Assembly: GCA_002363035.1 (NCBI GenBank)
Contig: DEWA01000007.1
Location: forward strand, 1-24,904
Length of the DNA: 24,904 nucleotides
DNA from: Verrucomicrobia bacterium UBA3222
GTDB taxonomy: Bacteria; Verrucomicrobiota; Verrucomicrobiia; Opitutales; UBA9783
Reading direction: 5' to 3'
Below are positions 1 through 10,077 of this stretch, piece by piece. The notes below the pieces were generated by a model. That model did no database searches. It had not been told where the DNA came from and saw only the letters and a list, made by a program, of their open reading frames with translations. Position 1 is the first letter of the stretch. Every line of letters starts with the position of its first letter. A program made the position numbers and the translations under genes.

Positions 1-495
1 AAAAAGGCGCAGGCGATGCATTTGACGCTCAATGCGCCGACCATCGAATTTTTGGCGCAGCGCGTCACGCGAAACGTGCGTCGGATGGAAGGCGCGCTGA
101 ACCGCATCGCCGGCTATCAGCAGTTACTTCATACGACGGATGTGTCGCTCGATAAAATCGAAGACATTCTCTGCGATATTTTCCAAGAAGAGCTCGCGGC
201 ACAAGTCACCATTGAGGATATTCAGAAGCAAATTTGCGAATTTTATCACGTTTCCGCGGCGGATTTGCTGAGCAAAAAACGTCCGCAGACAGTGGCGTTT
301 CCGCGGCAGGTCGCCATGTACCTGTGCAGGGTTTTGACGTCGGCACCGCTGAAGGAAATCGGCGCGGCATTCGGCGGGCGCGACCACGGAACCGTTATTC
401 ACGCCTGCAAAGCCGTTGAAGCCGCATTACAACAGGAACCGACCACCAAACGAACGTTGCAGTTTTTGCAACAAAAGCTCGTGCGTAAGAATTGA
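1..495 (+). CDS. dnaA: Chromosomal replication initiator DnaA, C-terminal part (5' truncated by window edge)
   Basis: DnaA binds DnaA boxes at oriC and opens the origin with ATP. The reading frame is open from base 1, so the ATG at 16 is internal and the true start lies outside the window. The sensor-2 end of AAA+ domain III is visible as NVRRMEGALNRI. It is followed by a linker and the domain IV helix-turn-helix with KRPQTVAFPRQVAMYL and the DnaA-box recognition signature GGRDHGTVIHA. The stop is TGA at 493. Family membership is essentially certain because the signature is diagnostic. Canonical DnaA usually has a Thr where this one has Gly in RDHGTV, a common neutral variation. I see no consensus DnaA boxes (TTATCCACA type) in the 390 bp downstream, so there is no support for oriC on this side. 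Confidence 0.97.
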   Translation, partial: KKAQAMHLTLNAPTIEFLAQRVTRNVRRMEGALNRIAGYQQLLHTTDVSLDKIEDILCDIFQEELAAQVTIEDIQKQICEFYHVSAADLLSKKRPQTVAFPRQVAMYLCRVLTSAPLKEIGAAFGGRDHGTVIHACKAVEAALQQEPTTKRTLQFLQQKLVRKN

Positions 496-885
496 ACCGA
501 CTTCGTTGTGTCCACCCGAACCCGAAAGGGTTGCGGTTTATGTTTTTCCTACAGAACACAACAGATAACTGCCGCCGAAGTGCTTCATGCCGACTGATAA
601 GAGCATAACGATACCCTGTCTGATGAAAAATATCCCTGCGCGCGTTTTTTCGCGGAGTATGTAAAATTGTTTTGCCCACCGACACACGCTCCAAACATCT
701 ATGTATGTTTCCCGCAACAGCAAAACGACAACCGCTTACCGTCGGAATTTATAACGGTTCACCAAAATCTTCCGACGTCGTCCGTCATCCGAAGACAAAA
801 CCCGAAACGATCGCTTTTTTCGCGGGCAAAAAGCTTGAATGTTTTTTCGGAAATTTTACGATAAAGGTGACCAATCTTTCACACC
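496..885. other. 390-bp intergenic region after dnaA
   Basis: No convincing gene is seen here. Just after dnaA there is a short hairpin, AACCC-GAAA-GGGTT at 519-532, followed by a T-rich stretch. It could be a weak terminator, but the stem has only five pairs. An 11-base word TTTTTTCGCGG occurs twice, at 645-655 and 815-825, the first copy next to CGCG and able to fold on itself. No DnaA-box-like 9-mers were found. A purine-rich AAGGTGA near 865 probably serves as a distant ribosome-binding site for the gene at 886. Confidence 0.5.
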
Positions 886-1362
886 ATGTCCCAACCGAGT
901 TTTACGCCGGAACAAATCGAACAAATTCGCGCGCAGGCACGGCAAGTACGCTCCGTCGGCGAATTGCAAACGTATATCAATAGTATGTTCGGAACGCGCC
1001 TGACCTACCTGGAAACGCGTTTTCTGATGGACGATTATGCGCTGGAATTGGCGGAAGCGAAGCCGTCGGCACCCGAACAAAAGCCGCAAAACGCGAACGA
1101 TCCGCTCGAAGGCGATGTGGTCGACGAAGGCGGCGGTACGGTGCGCGTTTCCGTCGATCCCGTTACGCGTCCCGGCAAGGTCGTCAACGGAACCGTCACC
1201 TTTTCCGACGGCAAAACGGCCACCTGGGGCTTGGATGCGCTCGGTCGGCTGTCATTAAGCCCGACGCAAATCGGTTACCGCCCTTCGCAGGAAGACATGA
1301 TCCAATTCCAGGAGGCGTTGCAGGAACAGCTCGCCAACGGTCGCAGGGGATTGAGGTTGTAA
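886..1362 (+). CDS. Conserved hypothetical protein, Verrucomicrobia-type, 158 aa
   Basis: This is a soluble protein with no signal peptide or membrane segment. The N-terminal half (about residues 8-55) is helical and contains SVGELQTYINSMFGTRLTY, followed by a region like TRFLMDDYALEL. A Pro/Glu-rich linker follows (about 57-80). The C-terminal half is a short beta-rich domain with VSVDPVTRPGKVVNGTVTF, then SDGKTATWGLDALGRLSL and a YRPSQEDM tail. From memory this two-part layout matches a protein family recurring in Opitutae and other Verrucomicrobiota genomes, with no assigned function; I cannot verify that here. The ATG at 886 has an AAGGTGA about 15 bases upstream, a long spacing. Codon use matches the core genes, so it is most likely a real native gene. 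Role unknown. Confidence 0.85.
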   Translation: MSQPSFTPEQIEQIRAQARQVRSVGELQTYINSMFGTRLTYLETRFLMDDYALELAEAKPSAPEQKPQNANDPLEGDVVDEGGGTVRVSVDPVTRPGKVVNGTVTFSDGKTATWGLDALGRLSLSPTQIGYRPSQEDMIQFQEALQEQLANGRRGLRL

Positions 1363-1722
1363 ATGAATCACTGTTGAGGGAGATAGGGCTTGCCTTCCAA
1401 AATATTCGTCGGGAAGAAGTACATGATGTAAGAGGCATACAAGGGGAAGCTACTCTAACTGGCGCCAGCTCAACTAAAAGTTCCTAGGATACTGTAAATT
1501 CACTTCTACATCCACTTTTCCGCTTTCCATTTTAACACTTCCTAGGGAAGTGGTTTTGGGGTACACCGCATGATATAACAAAAGCAGCGAAATGGGATGG
1601 GGGTAAAAAAATGCAATTTTCTTTGTCTCTCTAGAGTTTGTGGTTGACAGGAATTCTTTATATCTTTACGCGAAAAGTTGTTAGCGTTGTGATACTTGTT
1701 GCAGTGCATTTCCGTTGTTTTC
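1363..1722. other. Intergenic region with hairpin and possible coding relic
   Basis: A perfect inverted repeat CACTTCC-TAG-GGAAGTG lies at 1536-1552, followed by GTTTTGGGG. It may terminate the upstream transcript, although it lies about 170 bp past the stop. A consensus -35 hexamer TTGACA is at 1644-1649, but no good -10 follows at the right distance. On the minus strand, 1364-1452 encodes a short stretch ending in NILEGKPYLPQQ-stop with protein-like composition and no start. It may be a gene relic or chance. Confidence 0.4.
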
Positions 1723-4098
1723 ATGCCTTGTTTTAAATCCTTTCGTTTCTGGTTGCCGTCGCTACTGATGACAACATTTTATTTCTTTTTATCTAGCATT
1801 TATCCGACACGGCGATTTTTGCTCGAATATGCTTTTGTGTTTAAGGGCATATTCCTGACGCTTTGCCTGCTTGCGGCAGGACGTTGTCTGAATGCCGTGC
1901 ATCGAAACTCAAAAGTATTTAACGGACTTATCATTTGGTTCGGTTTGGCGATAACGATGTCTGTTTTTGCAAGTCATTATCCTGTTCGTGCCGGCAGCGA
2001 ATGCGATATTCTGTTGGCGTCATTTGCCTTCAGTTACCTCTTTTGGACGTACAACGGAGTGTCGGTGAGGAACAAAATGCGTTTATTAGGCATCGGTATG
2101 TTATTGTTTCTGCATTTTTCCGTCTGCCTGTGCCTTGCCTGCAACCAAGTACGAGAGGGGTTTATCTACCCGTGGAAGCTACTGTTTCGCGATTACTTTT
2201 TCAACCTCGACAGCGTCTTTCGATTTTTGTTCATCAGTTACAAGCGTGTCCGTTGCCCGTTGGATTATTCCAATTACATGGGATACTTTGGCGGACTGGT
2301 TTTGCCGTTCTTTATCGCTTTGATGTGTGCGGAACGGCGCAAACGCTTAAAAACGCTGTGGTTTCTCGGGTTTTTCTACGCTTTCGCGGTTATCTTTTCC
2401 TCCAAAAGCCGTATGGCATGGGGACTCAGTGCGCTTACCGTTACGGGGTGGCTGTTGTACGGCTTGAAACGTCTGCAGTTGAAGCGCTTTTGGAAGGTAA
2501 GCATTGTGACGGTGTGTTGCATCGGATGTTGTACGGCGGCATGGAAGACGGAGCGTATTCGAAGCAAATTCCAGCACATAGTAAAAGGCGATTTCAAAGG
2601 CTTCGCGAGTACCCGCAGCTATCTGGCGCAGGACGGGTGGAAACTGGTGCAACAAAAACCGTTGTTCGGACACGGCATAACCACGATCCCGATGCATTAT
2701 CTCGAAGCCCGACCGGAAGCGGTGCATCACTGCTGGCAGCTGCACGTAGCGCCAGTGCAGTTTTTGTTTGAGTTCGGGTGGTTTGGCGGCATTCCGTTCG
2801 GATGCCTATTGTTAATAATTGTACTGGAAGCTGTGAAACGCCTGCGTTCTCAATCGCTTTCTCGGGAACAAAATGTATATCTGTTCGGTTGTTTGATGAG
2901 TGTGCTGCTTTATCTGTTGTTTAATTCCGAAGATTCATGGGAGTGTTTCGCGTTAAGCGGTTGGATTGCACCCATGCTCGGCGCACTTATATGTTTGGGA
3001 ACGGATCCCGGTGAGGTACGAATTTCCCGAAAAATGCCGTTGCTCACCGGTATAATCGGTGCGGTACTGGCGGTATGCATCGGTTGCAGTGCGTGCGATT
3101 TAAAAGGGCGTTGGTTTTTTCAAAAATTCGTTCAACGGGCGTACGCGGGTGATGTAAATTGCGAAACCGCTTTGCAACAAGCCATTGAAGCAGATCCTCA
3201 TAACATCTACTACTACAATCACGGCGGCTATTGGAATGTTTGTTGCGGATTTCCGAAATCGGAACCGCATATGCGGCGTGCGCTCAAGTATTATGAACAT
3301 TCGCTGAACATTAACCCGAATCAGCCGGATATTTTGGAAAGTTGCGGTGCATTACATGCAACATTGAGCAATATCTCAAAGGCAATCGATTGTTATACGA
3401 AAGCAATTATGTGCCTTCCATATCATACATTCGCCTGGGTTCAATTATTAGAAATGTTACGTCAACATGGAACGGAAGAATTATATGACGAATGGCTGGC
3501 GGCAGCGACTTTTGCCATGCCGAGAGCCGTTTTTTCGCAACCGCAGTTATTGACGGATTTGCAAAATCGTCCGTCGGTACAAAAACATTGCATAGAAATT
3601 TTTGATCAACAGGAATCTCATTACGGTTTGGCTTTAACCAAAGATCCGAAATGGCGGTTAGAGAAGTATCTGCGTTGTCGACTGTTTTTCAACGAAGAAC
3701 GCGATTTACCAAAGCTCGATTCGAAGTTTTTGCCGGTTTTTGAGCGGATAAAAGCCGATAACCAGTGGGGCGTTCTTTTGAGAAAAGTAAAAGAAGCACC
3801 CCGAATGACAAATCATTATTCGGTATTCTTAAAAGAAGACAGCGGTGAACGCATCCGCTGTCACGGCGGTGCTACACCCGATATAAAAATTGCGACTGTT
3901 TGCCCGATTTCGGAACCGCGGTTATGCGATATTCATTGGACTCAAACGAAAAAAGTTTTTAAAAGATTGAAAAAACAGAACGCTCTTGCTTTCTTTACCA
4001 CCAACGGCATTGCAAATTTTGTACCAAAATATGCGAGAGATGTTTTGAACCCATTGATCGAAAGGACTCGACAAACATTTAAACAATTGCCTGAGTAA
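1723..4098 (+). CDS. O-antigen ligase/polymerase-like membrane protein with C-terminal TPR domain
   Basis: This is a large polytopic inner-membrane protein of about 791 aa. Roughly a dozen hydrophobic segments fill residues 1-440. They include the periplasmic-loop and Wzy_C-type block around residue 314 (LFGHGITTIP, then HHCWQLHVAPVQFLFEFGWFG as separate pieces), typical of WaaL/Wzy-family glycan ligases and polymerases, which transfer lipid-linked polysaccharide. A soluble C-terminal part follows from about residue 460, with TPR-like repeats at about 486-586 (for example LKYYEHSLNINPNQPDILE and KAIDCYTKAIMCLP). The last 200 residues have no recognised domain. The frame is also open to a TTG at 1696; I prefer the ATG at 1723, although neither has a clear Shine-Dalgarno. 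alkD follows after 7 bases, so the two are probably co-transcribed. The substrate (LPS O-antigen, exopolysaccharide or protein glycan) cannot be told. Confidence 0.85.
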   Translation: MPCFKSFRFWLPSLLMTTFYFFLSSIYPTRRFLLEYAFVFKGIFLTLCLLAAGRCLNAVHRNSKVFNGLIIWFGLAITMSVFASHYPVRAGSECDILLASFAFSYLFWTYNGVSVRNKMRLLGIGMLLFLHFSVCLCLACNQVREGFIYPWKLLFRDYFFNLDSVFRFLFISYKRVRCPLDYSNYMGYFGGLVLPFFIALMCAERRKRLKTLWFLGFFYAFAVIFSSKSRMAWGLSALTVTGWLLYGLKRLQLKRFWKVSIVTVCCIGCCTAAWKTERIRSKFQHIVKGDFKGFASTRSYLAQDGWKLVQQKPLFGHGITTIPMHYLEARPEAVHHCWQLHVAPVQFLFEFGWFGGIPFGCLLLIIVLEAVKRLRSQSLSREQNVYLFGCLMSVLLYLLFNSEDSWECFALSGWIAPMLGALICLGTDPGEVRISRKMPLLTGIIGAVLAVCIGCSACDLKGRWFFQKFVQRAYAGDVNCETALQQAIEADPHNIYYYNHGGYWNVCCGFPKSEPHMRRALKYYEHSLNINPNQPDILESCGALHATLSNISKAIDCYTKAIMCLPYHTFAWVQLLEMLRQHGTEELYDEWLAAATFAMPRAVFSQPQLLTDLQNRPSVQKHCIEIFDQQESHYGLALTKDPKWRLEKYLRCRLFFNEERDLPKLDSKFLPVFERIKADNQWGVLLRKVKEAPRMTNHYSVFLKEDSGERIRCHGGATPDIKIATVCPISEPRLCDIHWTQTKKVFKRLKKQNALAFFTTNGIANFVPKYARDVLNPLIERTRQTFKQLPE

Positions 4099-4105
4099 TC
4101 TTTCG

Positions 4106-4777
4106 ATGAACGAAGCCAAAACTATCCTTGAACAGATCAAATATCTCAAACCGACGACGGTTCCGACGTTTGCTCTAAGAAGTCTGCAAATCGTCCCGGG
4201 TGGCTACGGTGAAGGCGACGTGCTTTATGGCGTACCTGTTCCAATGTTGCGGAAAATCGCGAAGGAACATCGTTCGGTTTCACTTAAAACATGCGAAAAA
4301 CTGTTGCAACAGTCGTTGCACGAAGCACGCTATACGGCACTGGTGTTGTTGAACGAAAAATTTCCAAAAAAACCGAAGGAGGTTTTGGATATTTATTTAC
4401 GCAATACAAAATTTGTCAACAATTGGGATTTGGTCGATCTGTCGGCACCGCACATCGTCGGAAAGTCTTGTCTGGTGACAGGGAACAACAATGTGATTTT
4501 AAATTTAGCCGATAAAGAAAATCTTTGGGAAAACCGCATTGCCGTCGTTTCCACATTACCATTGATCAAATCGGGACAATGCGCATTAACCTTTCAACTG
4601 TGCGAACGCTTTCTTCACCACCCGCATCCATTGATACATAAAGCCTGCGGCTGGATGCTTCGCGAAATCAGCAAGCGGGATGCGGAAAGTGTTTTGGAAT
4701 TTTTTCGAAGGCATTGCGATGCACCGAGTGTAATGCGAGAATATGCACTGGAGTGTGTGAAGAGGACACGGGACTGA
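4106..4777 (+). CDS. alkD: AlkD-family DNA alkylation repair glycosylase
   Basis: HEAT-like-repeat DNA glycosylases of this family excise cationic alkylated bases such as N7- and N3-alkylpurines. At 223 aa it is full length for the family. The hallmark VNNWDLVDLSAPHIVG is at about residues 104-119, giving Trp107 and Asp111. Arg144 lies in LWENRIAVVST and Trp183 in KACGWMLREI. These correspond by motif to the Trp/Asp/Arg/Trp set that lines the base-binding face in Bacillus AlkD. The C-terminal signature, usually PRTxLRYAIE, is degenerate here (PSVMREYALE), so activity may be altered. It begins 7 bases after the polysaccharide-ligase-like gene, suggesting one transcript, though no functional link is apparent. 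The next gene is convergent. Confidence 0.93.
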   Translation: MNEAKTILEQIKYLKPTTVPTFALRSLQIVPGGYGEGDVLYGVPVPMLRKIAKEHRSVSLKTCEKLLQQSLHEARYTALVLLNEKFPKKPKEVLDIYLRNTKFVNNWDLVDLSAPHIVGKSCLVTGNNNVILNLADKENLWENRIAVVSTLPLIKSGQCALTFQLCERFLHHPHPLIHKACGWMLREISKRDAESVLEFFRRHCDAPSVMREYALECVKRTRD

Positions 4778-4806
4778 CGATCCCGAACTGTTTAGCAAAC
4801 TTACTT

Positions 4807-4880
4807 CGACAGTATCATAACTACCGCAGCAAGCGGGGCTCATGTAACGCCACGTACTGTCGCATCACTGTTTTATGATA
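4807..4880. repeat. Two interlocking inverted repeats between convergent genes
   Basis: CGACAGTA (4807-4814) is the exact reverse complement of TACTGTCG (4855-4862). Inside it is a small stem CCGC/GCGG (4824-4827 and 4833-4836). A second pair, TATCATAA (4813-4820) and TTATGATA (4873-4880), crosses the first, so full pairing would form a pseudoknot or two alternative folds. This lies between alkD and the convergent translocase gene. No strong T-run follows on either strand, so it is not a classical intrinsic terminator. Confidence 0.4.
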
Positions 4881-5031
4881 ACCTCACGCATACCTGGGAA
4901 CAAGAAAATTTTCGTTACTTTCTTCAAACAAACACCTTCAAACGGTCACTTTCTGAACTTCAATTTAGATCCAACACTCCCAAACTAGCAATAACAGTAC
5001 ATAGACACAGAAAAAACTTGGGAAAATCTCC

Positions 5032-6555
5032 CTACTTCTTCTCTTGTGCCGCCTCCACCTTCTTCCCGAGCGACTTAACCGACAGAATCCACAGAACGCA
5101 GATGATGACAAACATCCCGAACAGGTACGGAACGATTTCGAAATAGGTCGGTTTGATGCCTGTAATCGCCGTGCCGATGGAGAAGCAGACCACCTGAATA
5201 AAAGCGCCGCCGGATTTTCCGAGACGTCCGCCGACCACATCCACAACCGCCTTGCCTTTGACTTTCATATCTTCATCCAGCGGGATGTACGCCATTTCTT
5301 TGGTTAAGTCGAAGAGCGCATATTTGGTGGATTTCGCGATAACCACGATAACCGCACCGAGTATGACCGCCATGAAAGTCGGATTGGTTCCGAGATTTGC
5401 CAACGCTTCCGTCAGGTTATCTTTGAAAACGATGAAAGTGAAGAACAGGATGCCGCCGATTGTGAATACCAGCGGTGTGATCAATGCCGCCGAGACCCAA
5501 CGGAACACCCGCAGGACGTTACCGCCGATAATCAGCATGACCATGGAGGCAATCCCCGTGTAGAAGGTGTTCATGCTCATGAAGGTGTTGTAATCGTTTT
5601 CGTTCGGATATTGAACCTTCAGCTGGCTTTTCCAAAGACCTTCGATTAAATTCACGCTGATACCGTAGCAAATCACCAGCATTGCAATCAAGCCGAGGTA
5701 GGGAGAGGTGCAAATCGTCTTCAAACTTTCCATAAGTCCCGCTTTTTTCTTTTTCTTTTTCACGCCGGGCAGTTCAGGTTTGTCGTAGAGACGCTTGTCG
5801 GTGAGAACGTGCGTGTAAACCCAGCGGTAAATCAACATCGTAACGACGCCGAAAATTACCACCGTACTTAAAAGATAATTAAGGGTTTTCTGCCACGGAT
5901 CCTCACCCGGCGCGACGTTGCTGCGAATATCCGACGCCCACTTGCCGACGACGCCGACGAACAGCAATGAAAACTGCGCCATCAGACCGAAAAAGGCGTA
6001 CATGCGCTTCGCTTCCGACATTTTACACACCTGATTGGCGAACTGCCAGAACGAGAGCGCAATCAGCGTACTGCCCCACAATTCCGCAAGTACGTAAAAC
6101 ACGCCGTAGCTCCAGATGCCGACGAGCGCAATCGGCCAATGGAGTGTCGGACACGCCGCCTGCCACGCCGCAATCGTCTCGGGAGACGGATGGAAAAACG
6201 TGCGGTTTGGGTAAATGACGAACGCAAACAGCCCGAAAAAGATCAGAAACGGCGACAGCGTTGCGTAAAACAAATGCTCGTTCTTTAAAAGATCGCTGGC
6301 TTTGGTGTACACCAACATAAACAGAATCGCCGACGGAGTCACGCAGAACAGCTTCAAATACGAGAGCGCTTCGGCACCGCTGTTGGTTACCACGAGCGCA
6401 TCCTTTAAATTGCGCAGGCAGGTATAGTTGAACAGGATGAAGAAAAAGATAAATCCCATCGGAATTGCCTTCTTCATTTCATACCCCTGGATGGGGAACA
6501 ACATTCGCCTCAACTTTGAGAACTGCGGTTCATTCGTATTTGTCGTACTGCTCAT
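5032..6555 (-). CDS. Nucleotide translocase, NTT/TlcA family (ATP/ADP translocase-like)
   Basis: This is a 507-aa inner-membrane carrier with about 12 hydrophobic segments, the usual size for chlamydial and rickettsial NTTs. It resembles chlamydial Npt proteins along its whole length. Family blocks seen are FNYTCLRNLKDALVVT (Lys51), VLAELWGSTL (Glu158), NLIEGLWKSQLKVQYPNEND (Glu305) and RLGKSGGAFIQ (Lys447). These are the four charged-residue contexts regarded as important for transport in plastid NTTs. A poly-Lys stretch at 266-271 lies in the central cytoplasmic loop. Such carriers exchange host ATP for ADP or import other nucleotides; the exact substrate cannot be read from sequence. The ATG at 6555 has a GAAG about 9 bases upstream. 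It is monocistronic: convergent with alkD, and behind a terminator for the atp/ybgC transcript. Confidence 0.96.
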   Translation of the reverse strand: MSSTTNTNEPQFSKLRRMLFPIQGYEMKKAIPMGFIFFFILFNYTCLRNLKDALVVTNSGAEALSYLKLFCVTPSAILFMLVYTKASDLLKNEHLFYATLSPFLIFFGLFAFVIYPNRTFFHPSPETIAAWQAACPTLHWPIALVGIWSYGVFYVLAELWGSTLIALSFWQFANQVCKMSEAKRMYAFFGLMAQFSLLFVGVVGKWASDIRSNVAPGEDPWQKTLNYLLSTVVIFGVVTMLIYRWVYTHVLTDKRLYDKPELPGVKKKKKKAGLMESLKTICTSPYLGLIAMLVICYGISVNLIEGLWKSQLKVQYPNENDYNTFMSMNTFYTGIASMVMLIIGGNVLRVFRWVSAALITPLVFTIGGILFFTFIVFKDNLTEALANLGTNPTFMAVILGAVIVVIAKSTKYALFDLTKEMAYIPLDEDMKVKGKAVVDVVGGRLGKSGGAFIQVVCFSIGTAITGIKPTYFEIVPYLFGMFVIICVLWILSVKSLGKKVEAAQEKK

Positions 6556-6675
6556 GGTATCACTTCAACAAAAAACATTCTCAGCCTGGGTTCACTCGTT
6601 CGAAATGGCAAGCGAAATTTTTAACATTTTCCGCCATCGGCTTCGTCTGTAAGAAATAAAAACATCTTCATTTTA

Positions 6676-6705
6676 GCAAAAATGCCTGTAAGACACAAGG
6701 ACAGG
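6676..6705 (-). terminator. Intrinsic terminator after ybgC (end of atp transcript)
   Basis: Read on the minus strand, CCTGT and ACAGG form a 5-bp stem around an 11-base loop, followed by CATTTTTG. It lies about 60 bases past the thioesterase stop and before the translocase gene. The stem is short, so confidence is moderate. Confidence 0.55.
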
Positions 6706-6762
6706 AAAATAAAAGAGCGATAATCAACGGTACGCAGACGCGGGAAATGGTGTTGCGTTCAA

Positions 6763-7158
6763 CTACTTCCGTAACGCTTCGATAAAAAACGGCGGCGGTT
6801 TGATCAATTTGCGATCTTTATTTAAAAAAACATGCACCGTTTTGCCGTCGGCGATGCGCGTGTTGTCACGAAACAGTTCATAAGTCAGCGTAAAACGAAC
6901 ACGCTGAATATCCTGCGGAGGCGTGAGTTTAATGCGAACTTCGTCGTCGAAAAAAGACGAAGCGTGATACTTCAAATTGGCTTCGACGACGGGCAAAAAG
7001 AAGCCGCTTTGCTCCAGTTTTTTATAATCCAAACCGCAGGATTTCAGCCATTCGACGCGTGCGTATTCCAGCCAAACAAAGTAGGAAGCGTGATGCACCA
7101 CGCCCATGGCGTCGGTTTCGGCGTAACGCACGCGGACGGTTGTTTCGAACGGCGTCAT
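6763..7158 (-). CDS. ybgC: YbgC-type acyl-CoA thioesterase (hotdog fold)
   Basis: A 131-aa single hotdog domain, the normal size. The N-terminal active-site motif RVRYAETDAMGVVHHASYF carries the catalytic Asp16 and is the 4-hydroxybenzoyl-CoA thioesterase / YbgC signature, followed by VWLEYARVEWL. The family hydrolyses short- or medium-chain acyl-CoA or acyl-ACP in the cytoplasm. In many Gram-negatives ybgC sits at the head of the tol-pal cluster; here it is instead the last gene of the atp operon. Its ATG overlaps the atpC stop by four bases (ATGA), implying translational coupling. The substrate is not predictable. Confidence 0.93.
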   Translation of the reverse strand: MTPFETTVRVRYAETDAMGVVHHASYFVWLEYARVEWLKSCGLDYKKLEQSGFFLPVVEANLKYHASSFFDDEVRIKLTPPQDIQRVRFTLTYELFRDNTRIADGKTVHVFLNKDRKLIKPPPFFIEALRK

Positions 7159-7574
7159 GACCGTTTTGCCTGCTTGGTAAGCTTTTGGGCGATGCTGAAA
7201 CGCAACAGCTTATCCAGGCGCTCCAATTCTTCCTCATCAACCTGCTTTTCGTGTTTTGCCTTCTCCAAGGCTTCCTGCGCGCGTTGCACCGCCGCATCAA
7301 TGGACGCCTCATCCACGCTTTGGACATCAATCGCCGCTTCGGTCAAAAGAAGCAATGTGTTGTCGGCAAGTTTGAAAAAACCCGTATCGACGGCGATGGG
7401 GACGGCAACGTTGTTTTCGGTATAAAAAACCGTTCCCGCTTCCAAAATTCCGATGATCGGCAGGTGATGATCCAAAATTTCGATTTCACCCGTCGCCGTC
7501 GGCAATACAACGGAAGTTACCGAGCCTTCGTACACCACGCGCTCGGGAATGATGATTTTCAGTTGAAATGCCAT
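7155..7574 (-). CDS. atpC: ATP synthase F1 epsilon subunit
   Basis: This 139-aa central-stalk subunit couples rotation and can inhibit ATP hydrolysis. The N-terminal beta-sandwich shows the family pattern KIIIPERVVYEGSVTSVVLP, then GEIEILDHHLPIIGIL. The C-terminal helical hairpin is Ala/Glu/Lys rich (AAVQRAQEALEKAKHEKQ). Last ATP synthase gene of the operon. The 117-bp gap from atpD is the largest inside the operon and includes a 31-codon open frame of no evident meaning. The start ATG lacks a visible Shine-Dalgarno. Confidence 0.96.
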   Translation of the reverse strand: MAFQLKIIIPERVVYEGSVTSVVLPTATGEIEILDHHLPIIGILEAGTVFYTENNVAVPIAVDTGFFKLADNTLLLLTEAAIDVQSVDEASIDAAVQRAQEALEKAKHEKQVDEEELERLDKLLRFSIAQKLTKQAKRS

Positions 7575-7691
7575 AATATCGATCGGTTATCGGTTACGCT
7601 CAGGGCTCTGTCACCCGCGACGGTTTCGTCTTTTTTGCTTTTCTTCAAGCGCATCGAAGTGCTCCGCCTTATGCTTTCAGTCGCGTTCCCC

Positions 7692-10003
<2,312 letters not shown>

Positions 10004-10077
10004 ATATCACTCCCGCATTGCCGTCGCCTTTTGCGTAAAGGCGAAAAAGCTTACAGAAACCTTCGATTGTCTTCCCT

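Noticed and set aside
496..885. oriC next to dnaA
   Set aside because: No DnaA-box-like 9-mers or clear AT-rich unwinding repeats found by eye on either strand.
1935..2771. Plus-strand open frame of 278 codons in another frame of the polysaccharide-ligase-like gene
   Set aside because: Overlaps a clear membrane protein in a different frame and lacks any domain.
7568..7660. 31-codon ORF (MRLKKSKKDETVAG…) between atpD and atpC
   Set aside because: Very short, overlaps the atpC start, no ribosome site; probably chance.
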